NCBI GenBank assembly: GCA_016711325.1
Contig: JADJTH010000009.1
Location: 62,001-126,000 of the forward strand
Source of the DNA: Nigerium sp.
GTDB lineage: Bacteria > Actinomycetota > Actinomycetes > Propionibacteriales > Propionibacteriaceae
Reading direction: 5' to 3'
Length of the DNA: 64,000 bases
Position 1 is the first letter of the stretch. Every line of letters begins with the position of its first letter. The notes under the pieces were generated by a model. The model did no database searches and was not told where the DNA came from. It saw nothing but the letters and a program-made list of their open reading frames with translations. The position numbers and the translations under genes were made by a program. This document shows, piece after piece, positions 28,033 to 36,022 of the stretch.

Positions 28033-28935
28033 TCATACCAGCACCGCGACCGGCACGCTGCCGCCGCCCTCGGCGGGACGGTAGAGAGCGAGCAACGCTC
28101 CGTCGTGGGTGAGCGCGGTCGGTGACGCGGGCACCGCCCGGCCGAGCGCGCGCCCGTAGCCGATGTCGGACGCCTCCGCGGCGTCCACCTCGATCGTCGC
28201 GAAGGCAAGCGGCGCGACCTCGGCCAGGCCGAAGGTGGCAACGGCGAATCGTTCCCCCGGATCCAGGCGGGGCAACTCCCCGTCCCAGGAGACGTGCTCG
28301 AGCCCGAACGGGCCGACGCGGGTACGACGCAGCGCCGTCAGGTGTCCGCCGACGCCGAGTGCCGCACCGAGGTCGCGGGCCAGCGCCCGGATATACGTGC
28401 CGGAGCCGCAGTCCACGACCACGTCGAGGTCGACCACGCTCACCCCCTCGGCGGACGACTCGCGCACGTCCCGGACGTCGAAGCGGGTCACCGTCACCTC
28501 GCGCGCCGCCAGCGTGACGTCTTCGCCGCGGCGGGCCAGCGCGTACGCGCGCCGGCCGTTCACCTTGATCGCCGACACCGTGGACGGCACCTGCCGGAGC
28601 GTGCCCGTGAGAGCGGCCACGCCCGCGGCGATCCCGGGACCGACCGTGGCCAGGGCGGCGCCCACGGCGTCCGTGACCTCGCCGTCGGCGTCGTCGGTGG
28701 TGGTCGCCACGCCGAGCCGGATGGTCGCCTCGTAGGTCTTCGTCGTCAGCAGCAGGTGGCCGAGCAGCCGGGTGCCCCGTCCGACGCCCAGCACGAGGAC
28801 GCCGGTCGCCATCGGGTCGAGCGTGCCCGCGTGGCCGATCTTCTTGGTGCCCAGGGCGCGCCGCGCGCGCGCCACCACCTGGTGGCTGGTGATGCCCGAC
28901 GGCTTGTCGACCACCAGCAACGCGGAGAGACTCAC
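28033..28935 (-). CDS. truB: tRNA pseudouridine(55) synthase
   Basis: Makes pseudouridine 55 in the T-loop of tRNAs. The catalytic Asp40 lies in HAGTLDPMATGVL (35-47). KPSGITSHQVV at 11-21 and the GTYIRALARDLG segment near 188-199 are family motifs. A C-terminal TruB_C2-like domain occupies about 230-300. It begins with GTG 28935, four bases after the rbfA stop, so it is co-translated with rbfA. Confidence 0.95.
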   Translation of the reverse strand: MSLSALLVVDKPSGITSHQVVARARRALGTKKIGHAGTLDPMATGVLVLGVGRGTRLLGHLLLTTKTYEATIRLGVATTTDDADGEVTDAVGAALATVGPGIAAGVAALTGTLRQVPSTVSAIKVNGRRAYALARRGEDVTLAAREVTVTRFDVRDVRESSAEGVSVVDLDVVVDCGSGTYIRALARDLGAALGVGGHLTALRRTRVGPFGLEHVSWDGELPRLDPGERFAVATFGLAEVAPLAFATIEVDAAEASDIGYGRALGRAVPASPTALTHDGALLALYRPAEGGGSVPVAVLV

Positions 28936-28939
28936 CCGC

Positions 28940-29380
28940 TCAGCCCTCGGCCTGCTCGGCGTCCTCGCGCGCCGGCTTGTAGGGGTCGGGCTCGCCGGCG
29001 TAGCTCGCGCCCTCGGCGCGGCTGGCGAGGTCGGCGTCCTTGGCGCGGGCCTTGGCGAGCAGTTCCTCCATCTCGGCGGCGACCTCGGGCACGGCGTCCA
29101 GCACGAAGGCGATCGTCGGCGCGAACTTCATGCCGAGCTGCTTGCCGACCGTCGAGCGGATCAGGCCATTCGCGGACGCCAGCGCCGCGGCGGTGCCCGC
29201 GCGCTCCTCGTCGGTGCCCAGGACGGTGTAGAACACGGTGGCCTCGCGGCCGTCGCCGGTGATCGTGACGTCGGTGAGCGTCACGAACCCCAGACGAGGG
29301 TCCTTGATCCGTCGTTCGAGCATGCCTGCCACGATCACCTTGATCTGCTCGGCGACCTTGATGTACCGCGGATTGCCCAT
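28940..29380 (-). CDS. rbfA: Ribosome-binding factor A
   Basis: A KH-like protein that helps mature the 5' end of 16S rRNA and the 30S head. The core (residues 1-115) begins with GNPRYIKVAEQIKVIVA and contains RLGFVTLTDVTITGD near 28-42 and the LGMKFAPTIAFVLD strand near 87-100. The last ~25 residues form a variable acidic tail. It has its own ATG 29380 with AGAGAGGGG upstream, and lies downstream of infB beyond a terminator-like hairpin. Confidence 0.94.
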   Translation of the reverse strand: MGNPRYIKVAEQIKVIVAGMLERRIKDPRLGFVTLTDVTITGDGREATVFYTVLGTDEERAGTAAALASANGLIRSTVGKQLGMKFAPTIAFVLDAVPEVAAEMEELLAKARAKDADLASRAEGASYAGEPDPYKPAREDAEQAEG

Positions 29381-29507
29381 GACGAGGCCCCTCTCTTCTC
29401 GAACGGTAAGCGGTCAGTCTAGTGCTCCCCCGGCCGCCCGCCCGCCGCGCACCGCCCCTGGTGGAGCCGAACCGGGAACGTCGGTGCGGCACGGGCGCGA
29501 CCACGCG

Positions 29508-29540
29508 AAAAGGGGCGGGACGCCGCAGCGCCCCGCCCCC
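29508..29540 (-). terminator. Rho-independent terminator after infB
   Basis: On the minus strand a 12-bp GC stem with one mismatch (29528-29539 pairing with 29512-29523) closes a 4-base loop and is followed by TTTTC. It lies 15 bases past the infB stop. If efficient, rbfA-truB-ribF need their own promoter; TAGACT at 29419-29424 on the minus strand is a possible -10. Confidence 0.7.
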
Positions 29541-29554
29541 GTCAGCTGCGGACC

Positions 29555-32500
29555 TCAGTCGCGCGGCTTCTCCACCATCTCGTAGGTCTCGACGATGTCG
29601 CCGTGCTTGACGTCGGAGTAGTTGTGCAGCGTGAGACCGCACTCGTACCCTTCGCGCACGTCGGTGACGTCGTCCTTCTCGCGGCGCAGCGAGGCGACGG
29701 AGGTCTCGGCGACCACCACCCCGTCACGCAGCAGGCGCGCCTTGGCGTTGCGCTTGATGTGGCCGTCCAGCACCATGCAGCCGGCGATGGTGCCGAACTT
29801 GGAGCTGCGGAAGATCTCGCGGATCTCCGCCTGGCCCATCGTCCGCTCCTCGAAGATCGGCTTGAGCATGCCCTTGAGCGCAGCTTCCACCTCGTCGATG
29901 GCCGCGTAGATGACCGAGTAGTAGCGGATGTCGACACCCTCGGCGTCTGCGAGCTGCGTGGCCTTGCCCTGCGGACGGACGTTGTACCCGATGATGACGG
30001 CGTCCGAGGCCGCGGCCAGCGAGACGTTCGTCTCGGTGATCGCGCCCACGCCCCGGTCGATGACACGCAGCGACACCTCGTCGCCGACCTCGATCTTCGC
30101 CAGCGAGTCCTCCAGCGCCTCGACCGATCCGGCCGAGTCGCCCTTGAGGATGAGCTTGAGCTCCTGCGTCTCGCCCTTCTCGAGCTGCTCGAACAGCTGA
30201 TCGAGGGTCTTGCGCCGGGTCGTCTTGGCCAGCAGTGCCGCCCGCTGGCGTGCCTCGCGCTTGTCGGCGATCTGGCGCGCCATCCGGTCGTCGTCGACGA
30301 CCAGGAAGTTGTCGCCGGCGCCGGGCACCGAGGTCAGGCCGAGCACCTGCACCGGCATGGACGGCGGGGCCTCGTCGATGGTCTCTCCGAGGTCGTTGAT
30401 CATGGCGCGCACGCGGCCGTGGGCCGAGCCCGCCACGATCGAATCGCCGGTGTGCAGCGTGCCGCGGTGAACCAGGACCGTCGCGACCGGGCCGCGGCCC
30501 TTGTCGAGATGCGCCTCGATCGCCACACCCTGGGCGGGCATGTCGGGGTTGGCGCGCAGGTCGAGCGAGGCGTCCGCCGTGACGACGATGGCCTCCAGCA
30601 GGCTTCCGAGGCCCTCACGGGTGACCGCGGACACGTCGACGAAGATGGTGTCGCCGCCGTACTCCTCGGGGATCAGCCCGTACTCGGTGAGTTCGCCACG
30701 CACCTTGACCGGGTCGGCCGCGGGCTTGTCGATCTTGTTCACCGCGACCACGACCGGGACGTCTGCCGCCTGTGCGTGGTTGAGTGCCTCGATCGTCTGG
30801 GGCATCACGCCGTCGTCGGCCGCAACCACGAGCACCGCGATGTCGGTCGACTTCGCACCGCGGGCACGCATGGCGGTGAACGCCTCGTGGCCCGGGGTGT
30901 CGATGAACGTGATCCGGCGCTCGGTGTCGCCGAACTCGGTGCGCACCTGGTAGGCACCGATGGCCTGGGTGATCCCGCCCGCCTCGCCGGCGACCACGTC
31001 GGAGTGACGCAGGGCGTCCAGCAACTTGGTCTTGCCGTGGTCGACGTGACCCATGACGGTGACGACCGGCGGACGCGAAGCCAGGTCGTCCTCGTCGCCC
31101 AGGTCTTCGCCGAATTCGAGATCGAAGGACTCGAGCAGCTCGCGGTCCTCGTCTTCGGGGCTGACCACCTCGATGTCGTAGTTCAGCTCCGCGCCCAACA
31201 CCTGCAGCGTGTCGTCGGCCACCGACTGGGTCGCGTTCACCATCTCGCCCAGGTGGAACAGCACCTGCACCAGGGATGCCGGCTCGACGCCGATCTTCTC
31301 GGCCAGGTCGGTCAGGGAGGCGCCGCGGCGCAGGCGGACCTTCTGCCCGTCGCCCTGCTTGATGCGGACGCCTCCGATCGTCGGGGCCTCCATCTGGTCG
31401 AACTCGGCGCGACGCGCCTTCTTGCTCTTGCGTCCGCGGCGCGCGGGGCCTCCCGCACGGCCGAAGGCGCCCTGCGTGCCACCGCCGGCGCGGCCACCGC
31501 GACCGCGGCCACCGCCGCCACCGATCGGGCCGGAGCCCGGACCGCCGCCCATGCCGGGACGACCGCCGCCGCCGGCACCACCGGGGCGCCCGCGCCCGGC
31601 GCCGCCGGGTCCGCCCGCCCGCGCGGGACGCGCACCGACGGGACTGAGCTGGTTGGACGCCTGCTTGGGCATCATCGCCGGGTTGGGACGCGGCAGACCG
31701 CCGGTGCCGCCCGGACGGGGCATGCGCGGCGCGCCACCCTCGGCACCGGGACGCGGGCCGGGGCGACCGGGTGCGCCCTGGCCGTCAGGACGGGGACGGC
31801 GCACCCCCATGCCCTGTGACGACGCGAACGGGTTGTTGCCCGGGCGCGACGTGCCGGCCGGACGCCGCTGCCCCCCTTGGCCGGAGGGACCGCCGCTGCC
31901 GCCGGACCGCGGACCTCCCGGACGCGGAGCGCCGGGCCGAGGGCCGGGCGCGCCGGAGCGGGGACCGGGCGCCGGCGTGCTCGGCCGCGGGCCGGGCGTC
32001 GGCGTGCTCGGCCGCGGGCCGGGCGTCGCCGCACCGGGACGGGGGCTGGGCGCGGGTGCGTTCGGCTGAGGAGCCGGCGCGGGTGCGCTCGCGGGAGGAA
32101 CGATCGGTGCAGGGGTGCTCGCGGGCGGGGCGACCGGCGCGGGAACACTCGCAGGCGGAACGACCGGCGCGGGAACACTCGCAGGCGGAACGACCGGCGC
32201 GGGAACACTCGCAGGCGGAACGACCGGCGCGGGAACACTCGCAGGCGGCACGACCGGCGCAGGCACGCCGGGGCGGGGCGCCGGGCGGGGACCGGGCGCC
32301 GGACGCTGCTGCGCCGGCGTCGACGGGCGCGGCACGGCGGGAGCGCCAGGTCGGGGCGCGGCGGGCGCCGCCGGGCGCGGGGACGAGGACGTCCGGGCGG
32401 CCGCCGGTGCGGGCGAACCACCCTTCAGCTTCTCGGTGAGCCGCCGCACGACGGGCGGCTCAATGGTCGAGGACGCCGAGCGAACGAACTCGCCCATGTC

Positions 32501-32575
32501 CTTGAGGATCGACAGAACCTCTTTGCTCTCGAGTCCGAACTCTTTCGCAAGTTCGTAGACGCGGACTTTGGCCAC
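29555..32575 (-). CDS. infB: Translation initiation factor IF-2 with extended low-complexity N-terminus
   Basis: A GTPase that places initiator tRNA on the 30S subunit. Residues 1-50 form an IF2N domain. About 55-385 are a Pro/Ala then Gly/Arg-rich linker, including four to five near-identical VPAPVVPPAS decapeptides (about 105-160). A second IF2N domain lies near 415-475. The G domain follows, with GHVDHGKT near 508, DTPGHEAF and NKID, then domains II-IV. At 1006 residues it is long for the family, because of the linker. The start is GTG 32575 (AKVRVYELA). ylxR lies upstream. Confidence 0.96.
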   Translation of the reverse strand: MAKVRVYELAKEFGLESKEVLSILKDMGEFVRSASSTIEPPVVRRLTEKLKGGSPAPAAARTSSSPRPAAPAAPRPGAPAVPRPSTPAQQRPAPGPRPAPRPGVPAPVVPPASVPAPVVPPASVPAPVVPPASVPAPVVPPASVPAPVAPPASTPAPIVPPASAPAPAPQPNAPAPSPRPGAATPGPRPSTPTPGPRPSTPAPGPRSGAPGPRPGAPRPGGPRSGGSGGPSGQGGQRRPAGTSRPGNNPFASSQGMGVRRPRPDGQGAPGRPGPRPGAEGGAPRMPRPGGTGGLPRPNPAMMPKQASNQLSPVGARPARAGGPGGAGRGRPGGAGGGGRPGMGGGPGSGPIGGGGGRGRGGRAGGGTQGAFGRAGGPARRGRKSKKARRAEFDQMEAPTIGGVRIKQGDGQKVRLRRGASLTDLAEKIGVEPASLVQVLFHLGEMVNATQSVADDTLQVLGAELNYDIEVVSPEDEDRELLESFDLEFGEDLGDEDDLASRPPVVTVMGHVDHGKTKLLDALRHSDVVAGEAGGITQAIGAYQVRTEFGDTERRITFIDTPGHEAFTAMRARGAKSTDIAVLVVAADDGVMPQTIEALNHAQAADVPVVVAVNKIDKPAADPVKVRGELTEYGLIPEEYGGDTIFVDVSAVTREGLGSLLEAIVVTADASLDLRANPDMPAQGVAIEAHLDKGRGPVATVLVHRGTLHTGDSIVAGSAHGRVRAMINDLGETIDEAPPSMPVQVLGLTSVPGAGDNFLVVDDDRMARQIADKREARQRAALLAKTTRRKTLDQLFEQLEKGETQELKLILKGDSAGSVEALEDSLAKIEVGDEVSLRVIDRGVGAITETNVSLAAASDAVIIGYNVRPQGKATQLADAEGVDIRYYSVIYAAIDEVEAALKGMLKPIFEERTMGQAEIREIFRSSKFGTIAGCMVLDGHIKRNAKARLLRDGVVVAETSVASLRREKDDVTDVREGYECGLTLHNYSDVKHGDIVETYEMVEKPRD
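32101..32270. repeat. 30-bp tandem repeat inside infB
   Basis: Four consecutive 30-base units (32131-32160, 32161-32190, 32191-32220, 32221-32250) are identical except for one base in the last. Diverged copies flank them on both sides. Each unit encodes one VPAPVVPPAS decapeptide of the IF-2 linker. The 30-base period keeps the frame, so copy-number change would lengthen or shorten the protein without disrupting it. Confidence 0.95.
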
Positions 32576-32710
32576 AACTCTCCTTCAGGCCCGCGTCGGT
32601 GCGCGGACCAGTTACTGGTAGATGCTCATTTCTGGGGATTCATCGAGTGGTCATGAGCGATTGCCCACCTTCTGGTCGTGTTCGCGCACAGCGCACGAAG
32701 CGCGGCTTCC

Positions 32711-32716
32711 AGTCTA
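32711..32716 (-). promoter_or_regulatory. Candidate -10 for infB at the end of ylxR
   Basis: TAGACT on the minus strand includes the ylxR stop codon and would start an infB transcript with a ~130-base leader. A possible -35 (TTGGGC) lies 19 bases upstream, wider than ideal. Weak evidence. Confidence 0.3.
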
Positions 32717-32986
32717 CTCCGAGCGCCGCCGATTTGCCCAAGCGGACCCGGGTGCGTCGATCGCGGCGAGGAGGTCGGCCAGTCCGGCGACGTCGGTCGC
32801 GCCGAGCCGCAGCGCACGGGGCACGGCCCGCCGGCGCAAGGCGAGCGCACCACAGCCGGGGTGCAGCCAGGCGCCGCGTCCGGGCGCGGCCATACCGATC
32901 AGGTACCCGGACGCCCCGTGCGCCACCCGGACAAGGGCCTCAGCTTGGTCACGGTTTCGACACCCTACGCACGTTCGGATCGGCAC
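32714..32986 (-). CDS. ylxR: YlxR-family (DUF448) RNA-binding protein
   Basis: A 90-residue basic protein with the family signature RTCVGCRN at about 4-11 and a GRGAWLHPGC segment near 36-45. YlxR proteins normally sit between nusA and infB and have been tied to RNase P or transcription control. It begins with GTG 32986. Here it is upstream of infB as expected, but nusA is more than 3 kb away, beyond a plus-strand insertion. Confidence 0.92.
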   Translation of the reverse strand: MPIRTCVGCRNRDQAEALVRVAHGASGYLIGMAAPGRGAWLHPGCGALALRRRAVPRALRLGATDVAGLADLLAAIDAPGSAWANRRRSE

Positions 32987-33161
32987 CGGCCCAGCGTAGT
33001 GGTAGCACTGGAGGTGGCGGAGAGCACCGACGCCGTCCGCCTTGATCGAATTGTTACTCGGCGCCGAGTATCTCGATGTTGAGATTCTCGTCGTCGTGGC
33101 TTATCTTTCCAGAACACGGGGCCGACGATGGCCCCGACGGCCGCGTGAGGAGCGCCCCGCG

Positions 33162-33602
33162 ATGACGACGCACAATCGTGACCAGCAGCCACCCCAGGGG
33201 TGGACTGATGAGACCGAATTCCACCTGCCCGAGGACCACTGGCCCCTGCCCGAATTGGTCCACACGGAGAAGCCGCACGAGGGGCCGACGACGGCCTCCT
33301 TCATCGCGATCTCCAAGACCCCGGAGTACCAGAACCTCCGGTCCACGTTCCGCCGATTCGCCTTCCCGATGACGATCGCCGGCCTGGTTTCCTACTTCAC
33401 CTACGTCTTGCTGTCGATCTACGCGGTCGAGTTCATGTCGACGCCGGCGATCGGCGCCATCAACGTCGGCACGCTGCTCGGCCTCGCCCAGTTCGCGGTC
33501 ACCTACATCTGGACGGCCGCCTACGTGCGCTTCGCCAACCGCAAGCTCGATCCCACCGCCAGCGCCCTCAAGGCCCGTCTCGAGGAAGGAGCCCAGGCAT
33601 GA
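33162..33602 (+). CDS. DUF485 membrane protein, partner of acetate symporter
   Basis: A 146-residue protein with a hydrophilic N-terminus (1-60), then two transmembrane helices (about 72-95 and 102-125) in a DUF485 domain. Such proteins are typically encoded immediately before an ActP/MctC-type symporter and overlap it, as here (ATGA, 33599-33602). The exact role of DUF485 is not established; a subunit or regulator of the transporter is inferred. ATG 33162 is preferred over the further-upstream open frame because GAGGAG lies 10 bases before it. Confidence 0.88.
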   Translation: MTTHNRDQQPPQGWTDETEFHLPEDHWPLPELVHTEKPHEGPTTASFIAISKTPEYQNLRSTFRRFAFPMTIAGLVSYFTYVLLSIYAVEFMSTPAIGAINVGTLLGLAQFAVTYIWTAAYVRFANRKLDPTASALKARLEEGAQA

Positions 33603-35221
33603 CCCTCCTGGAGACTGCTCAGTACGGCAACCCGGCCATCAACGTCGGCGTCTTCGCCGTCTTCGTCGCCGCCACCCTCGGCATCGTCATCGCGGTCACC
33701 CGCCAGAAGTCGAAGGCATCCGACTTCTACACCGGTGGCGGCGCGTTCTCCGGCCGTCAGAACGGCCTCGCCATCACCGGCGATTACCTCTCGGCCGCCG
33801 CGTTCCTCGGCGTCACCGGCGCCATCGCGATCTACGGCTACGACGGCCTGCTCTACTCGGTCGGGTTCTTCGTGGCCTGGATCGTCGCCCTGTTCCTGGT
33901 TGCCGAGCCGCTGCGCAACACCGGCAAGTACACGATGGCCGACGTGCTGAGCTTCCGGATGAGCCAGAAGCCCGTCCGCACCGCGGCGGCCACCTCGACC
34001 CTCGTGATCTCGTTCGTGTACCTGCTGGCCCAGATGGCCGGCGCGGGCGGACTGGTCGCTCTGCTGCTCGGCGTGTCCGACCGCACCATGCAGTCCCTGG
34101 TGATCGCGCTCGTCGGCGCGCTCATGGTGGTCTATGTGCTCATCGGCGGCATGAAGGGCACCACCTGGGTGCAGATGATCAAGGCGGTCATGCTGGTCGG
34201 CGGCGCCGCGATCATGGCCGCGCTCGTGCTGTTCGGCTCCGGGTTCAACCTCTCCGGCCTGATGGCGGCAGCGCAAACGGCGGCACTCGACCCGGCCATC
34301 GGCAACGGCAAGGACCTGCTCGTCCCGATGCAGCAGTACGGCACCACCGCATTCACCAAGCTGTCCTTCCTGTCGCTGTCCATCGCCCTGGTCGGCGGCC
34401 CCTCCGGCCTGCCGCACGTGCTGATGCGCTTCTACACGGTTCCGACGGCCAAGGAAGCCCGGCGCTCCGCGGTGTGGGCGATCGCCCTCGTCGGCATCTT
34501 CTTCCTGATCACCCTGGTGCTCGGCATGGGCGCTGCCCAGCTCGTCGGCCAGAAGGCCATCCTGGCCGCTCCCGGCGGCGCCAACGCCGCGGCACCGCTG
34601 CTGGCGCTCCACCTCGGCGGCGAGATCTTCATGGGGATCATCTCCGGCGTCGCGTTCGCCACGATCCTCGCGGTCGTCGCCGGCCTGACGATCACGGCGT
34701 CCGCGTCGTTCGCCCACGACGTCTACAACTCCATCCTGAAGGACGGCAAGGCCGATCCTGAGCAGGAGGTCAAGGTCGCCCGCATCACGTCGGTCGCCAT
34801 CGGCGTCCTGGCCATCGTCGGCGGCATCTTCGCCAACGGCCAGAACATCGCGTTCCTGATCTCGCTGGCCTTCGCCGTGGCCGCGTCGGCGAACCTGCCC
34901 TCGATCCTCTACACGATGTACTGGCGCCGGTTCAACACGCGCGGCTCGGTCTGGTCGATCTACACCGGCCTGATCAGCTCGGTCGTGCTGATCGTGTTCT
35001 CCCCGTCCATCTCGGGTTCCAAGTCCGCGATGCTCGGCGAGGCGATCAACTTCGCGTGGTTCCCGCTCACCAACCCGGCGCTCGTGTCGGTGCCGCTGGC
35101 CTTCCTGGCCGGCTGGATCGGCACCGTCAGCTCCCCGGTGCGCGGCGACGAGGAACTCGCCATCGAGATGGAGGTCCGCTCCATGACCGGCGCGGGCGCG
35201 GGCGAGGCCATCGCTCACTGA
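33599..35221 (+). CDS. Sodium:solute symporter, ActP/MctC-like acetate/monocarboxylate permease
   Basis: A cation-coupled transporter of the SSS family, 540 residues with about 13 hydrophobic helices. The pattern SDFYTGGGAFSGRQNGLAITGDYLSAAAFLG near 40-70 is characteristic of the acetate permease branch, as is pairing with a DUF485 gene. Likely substrates are acetate, propionate or pyruvate. The last ~20 residues are a cytoplasmic acidic tail. It lies inside the normally contiguous nusA-infB region and is followed by a strong terminator. Confidence 0.92.
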   Translation: MTLLETAQYGNPAINVGVFAVFVAATLGIVIAVTRQKSKASDFYTGGGAFSGRQNGLAITGDYLSAAAFLGVTGAIAIYGYDGLLYSVGFFVAWIVALFLVAEPLRNTGKYTMADVLSFRMSQKPVRTAAATSTLVISFVYLLAQMAGAGGLVALLLGVSDRTMQSLVIALVGALMVVYVLIGGMKGTTWVQMIKAVMLVGGAAIMAALVLFGSGFNLSGLMAAAQTAALDPAIGNGKDLLVPMQQYGTTAFTKLSFLSLSIALVGGPSGLPHVLMRFYTVPTAKEARRSAVWAIALVGIFFLITLVLGMGAAQLVGQKAILAAPGGANAAAPLLALHLGGEIFMGIISGVAFATILAVVAGLTITASASFAHDVYNSILKDGKADPEQEVKVARITSVAIGVLAIVGGIFANGQNIAFLISLAFAVAASANLPSILYTMYWRRFNTRGSVWSIYTGLISSVVLIVFSPSISGSKSAMLGEAINFAWFPLTNPALVSVPLAFLAGWIGTVSSPVRGDEELAIEMEVRSMTGAGAGEAIAH

Positions 35222-35259
35222 CCGGTGCGCGCCAGCGTTGCTGCGCACCACAACGACCA

Positions 35260-35290
35260 GAACGGCCGGCCCTCTCGGGGCCGGCCGTTC
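35260..35290 (+). terminator. Terminator after symporter gene
   Basis: A perfect 13-bp GC-rich stem (35260-35272 / 35278-35290) with a 5-base loop, 39 bases past the symporter stop. No T-run. Confidence 0.7.
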
Positions 35291-35386
35291 GGCGATTCAC
35301 AGCGTCGTGACAGCGTCCGCGCAGGACGCTGCCAGCCACCAGCGGCTCGATGGGTCGTGGAATCACGAATCCGCGAAAGGACCCAC

Positions 35387-35947
35387 ATGAAGAACAGCCA
35401 CAAGATCGGCCTGGGCGTCGGCACGGGCGCGCTCCTGATCACCGGCGCGGCCGGCTTCGCCAGCATCGCCCAGGCTGCCGACCCCACGGCCTCCCCCACG
35501 CCGGCTCGCACGGCGTCCGGCACCGACGACCACGGCAAGCCCACCGGCGGCCACGGCCGACACGGCCGAGGCGGCGACGGCGTGTCGGCGGCCCAGCTCG
35601 CCGAGAAGCTCGGCGTGGACGAGGCCAAGGTGACCGAGGCACTCAAGGACGCCCGCGAGGCGCTGCGCCCGAGCAAGGACGCCGGCACCGGCACACCGGC
35701 CGCGCGCCCCTCGGGCACCGACCGGCAGTCCGCGCTGGCCCGGGAGCTCGCCACGGCGCTGGGCATCGACGAGGCCAAGGTGACCGAGGTGCTCGAGACC
35801 CTCAAGGCCGAGCGCGCGCAGGCCCGCACCGCGGAACTGCAGACCAGGCTGGACAAGGCGGTGACCGACGGCACCCTGACCCAGACGGAGGCGGACGCCG
35901 TGAAGAAGGCGGTCGACGCCGGGGTGGTCGGCGGCGCACGCCGCTGA
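35387..35947 (+). CDS. Small secreted protein with duplicated helical repeat
   Basis: A 186-residue protein of unknown function. Residues 1-30 form a signal peptide ending AQA before ADP. A Pro/Thr/Gly/His-rich linker follows, including GGHGRHGRGG. Two related helical segments come next: VSAAQLAEKLGVDEAKVTEAL near 64-84 and LARELATALGIDEAKVTEVL near 121-140, then a basic/acidic helical end. The shared DEAKVTE core shows an internal duplication. A Shine-Dalgarno (GAAAGGA) lies 6 bases before ATG 35387; the upstream open frame is not credible. It lies between the symporter terminator and a 54-bp palindrome. Confidence 0.85.
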   Translation: MKNSHKIGLGVGTGALLITGAAGFASIAQAADPTASPTPARTASGTDDHGKPTGGHGRHGRGGDGVSAAQLAEKLGVDEAKVTEALKDAREALRPSKDAGTGTPAARPSGTDRQSALARELATALGIDEAKVTEVLETLKAERAQARTAELQTRLDKAVTDGTLTQTEADAVKKAVDAGVVGGARR

Positions 35948-35965
35948 ACCGCCCACGACCGGCCC

Positions 35966-36019
35966 CTCACGACACGGCGCCCCCGCTCCCGGCCGGGAGC
36001 GGGGGCGCCGTGTCGTGAG
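35966..36019. terminator. 54-bp perfect palindrome between convergent genes
   Basis: Positions 35966-35990 and 35995-36019 are exact reverse complements around GGCC, which is itself palindromic, so all 54 bases form one uninterrupted palindrome. It starts 19 bases after the secreted-protein stop and ends 4 bases before the nusA stop codon. A bidirectional terminator is the simplest reading. There is no T-run. Confidence 0.8.
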
Positions 36020-36022
36020 GCG

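Noticed and set aside
29603..31819. A 738-codon plus-strand frame antisense to infB
   Set aside because: It mirrors IF-2, and its C-terminal part is the reverse of the infB low-complexity linker.
32101..32270. Regular 30-base repeats resembling a CRISPR array
   Set aside because: The copies are directly adjacent without spacers and translate in frame to IF-2 decapeptides. No cas genes are present.
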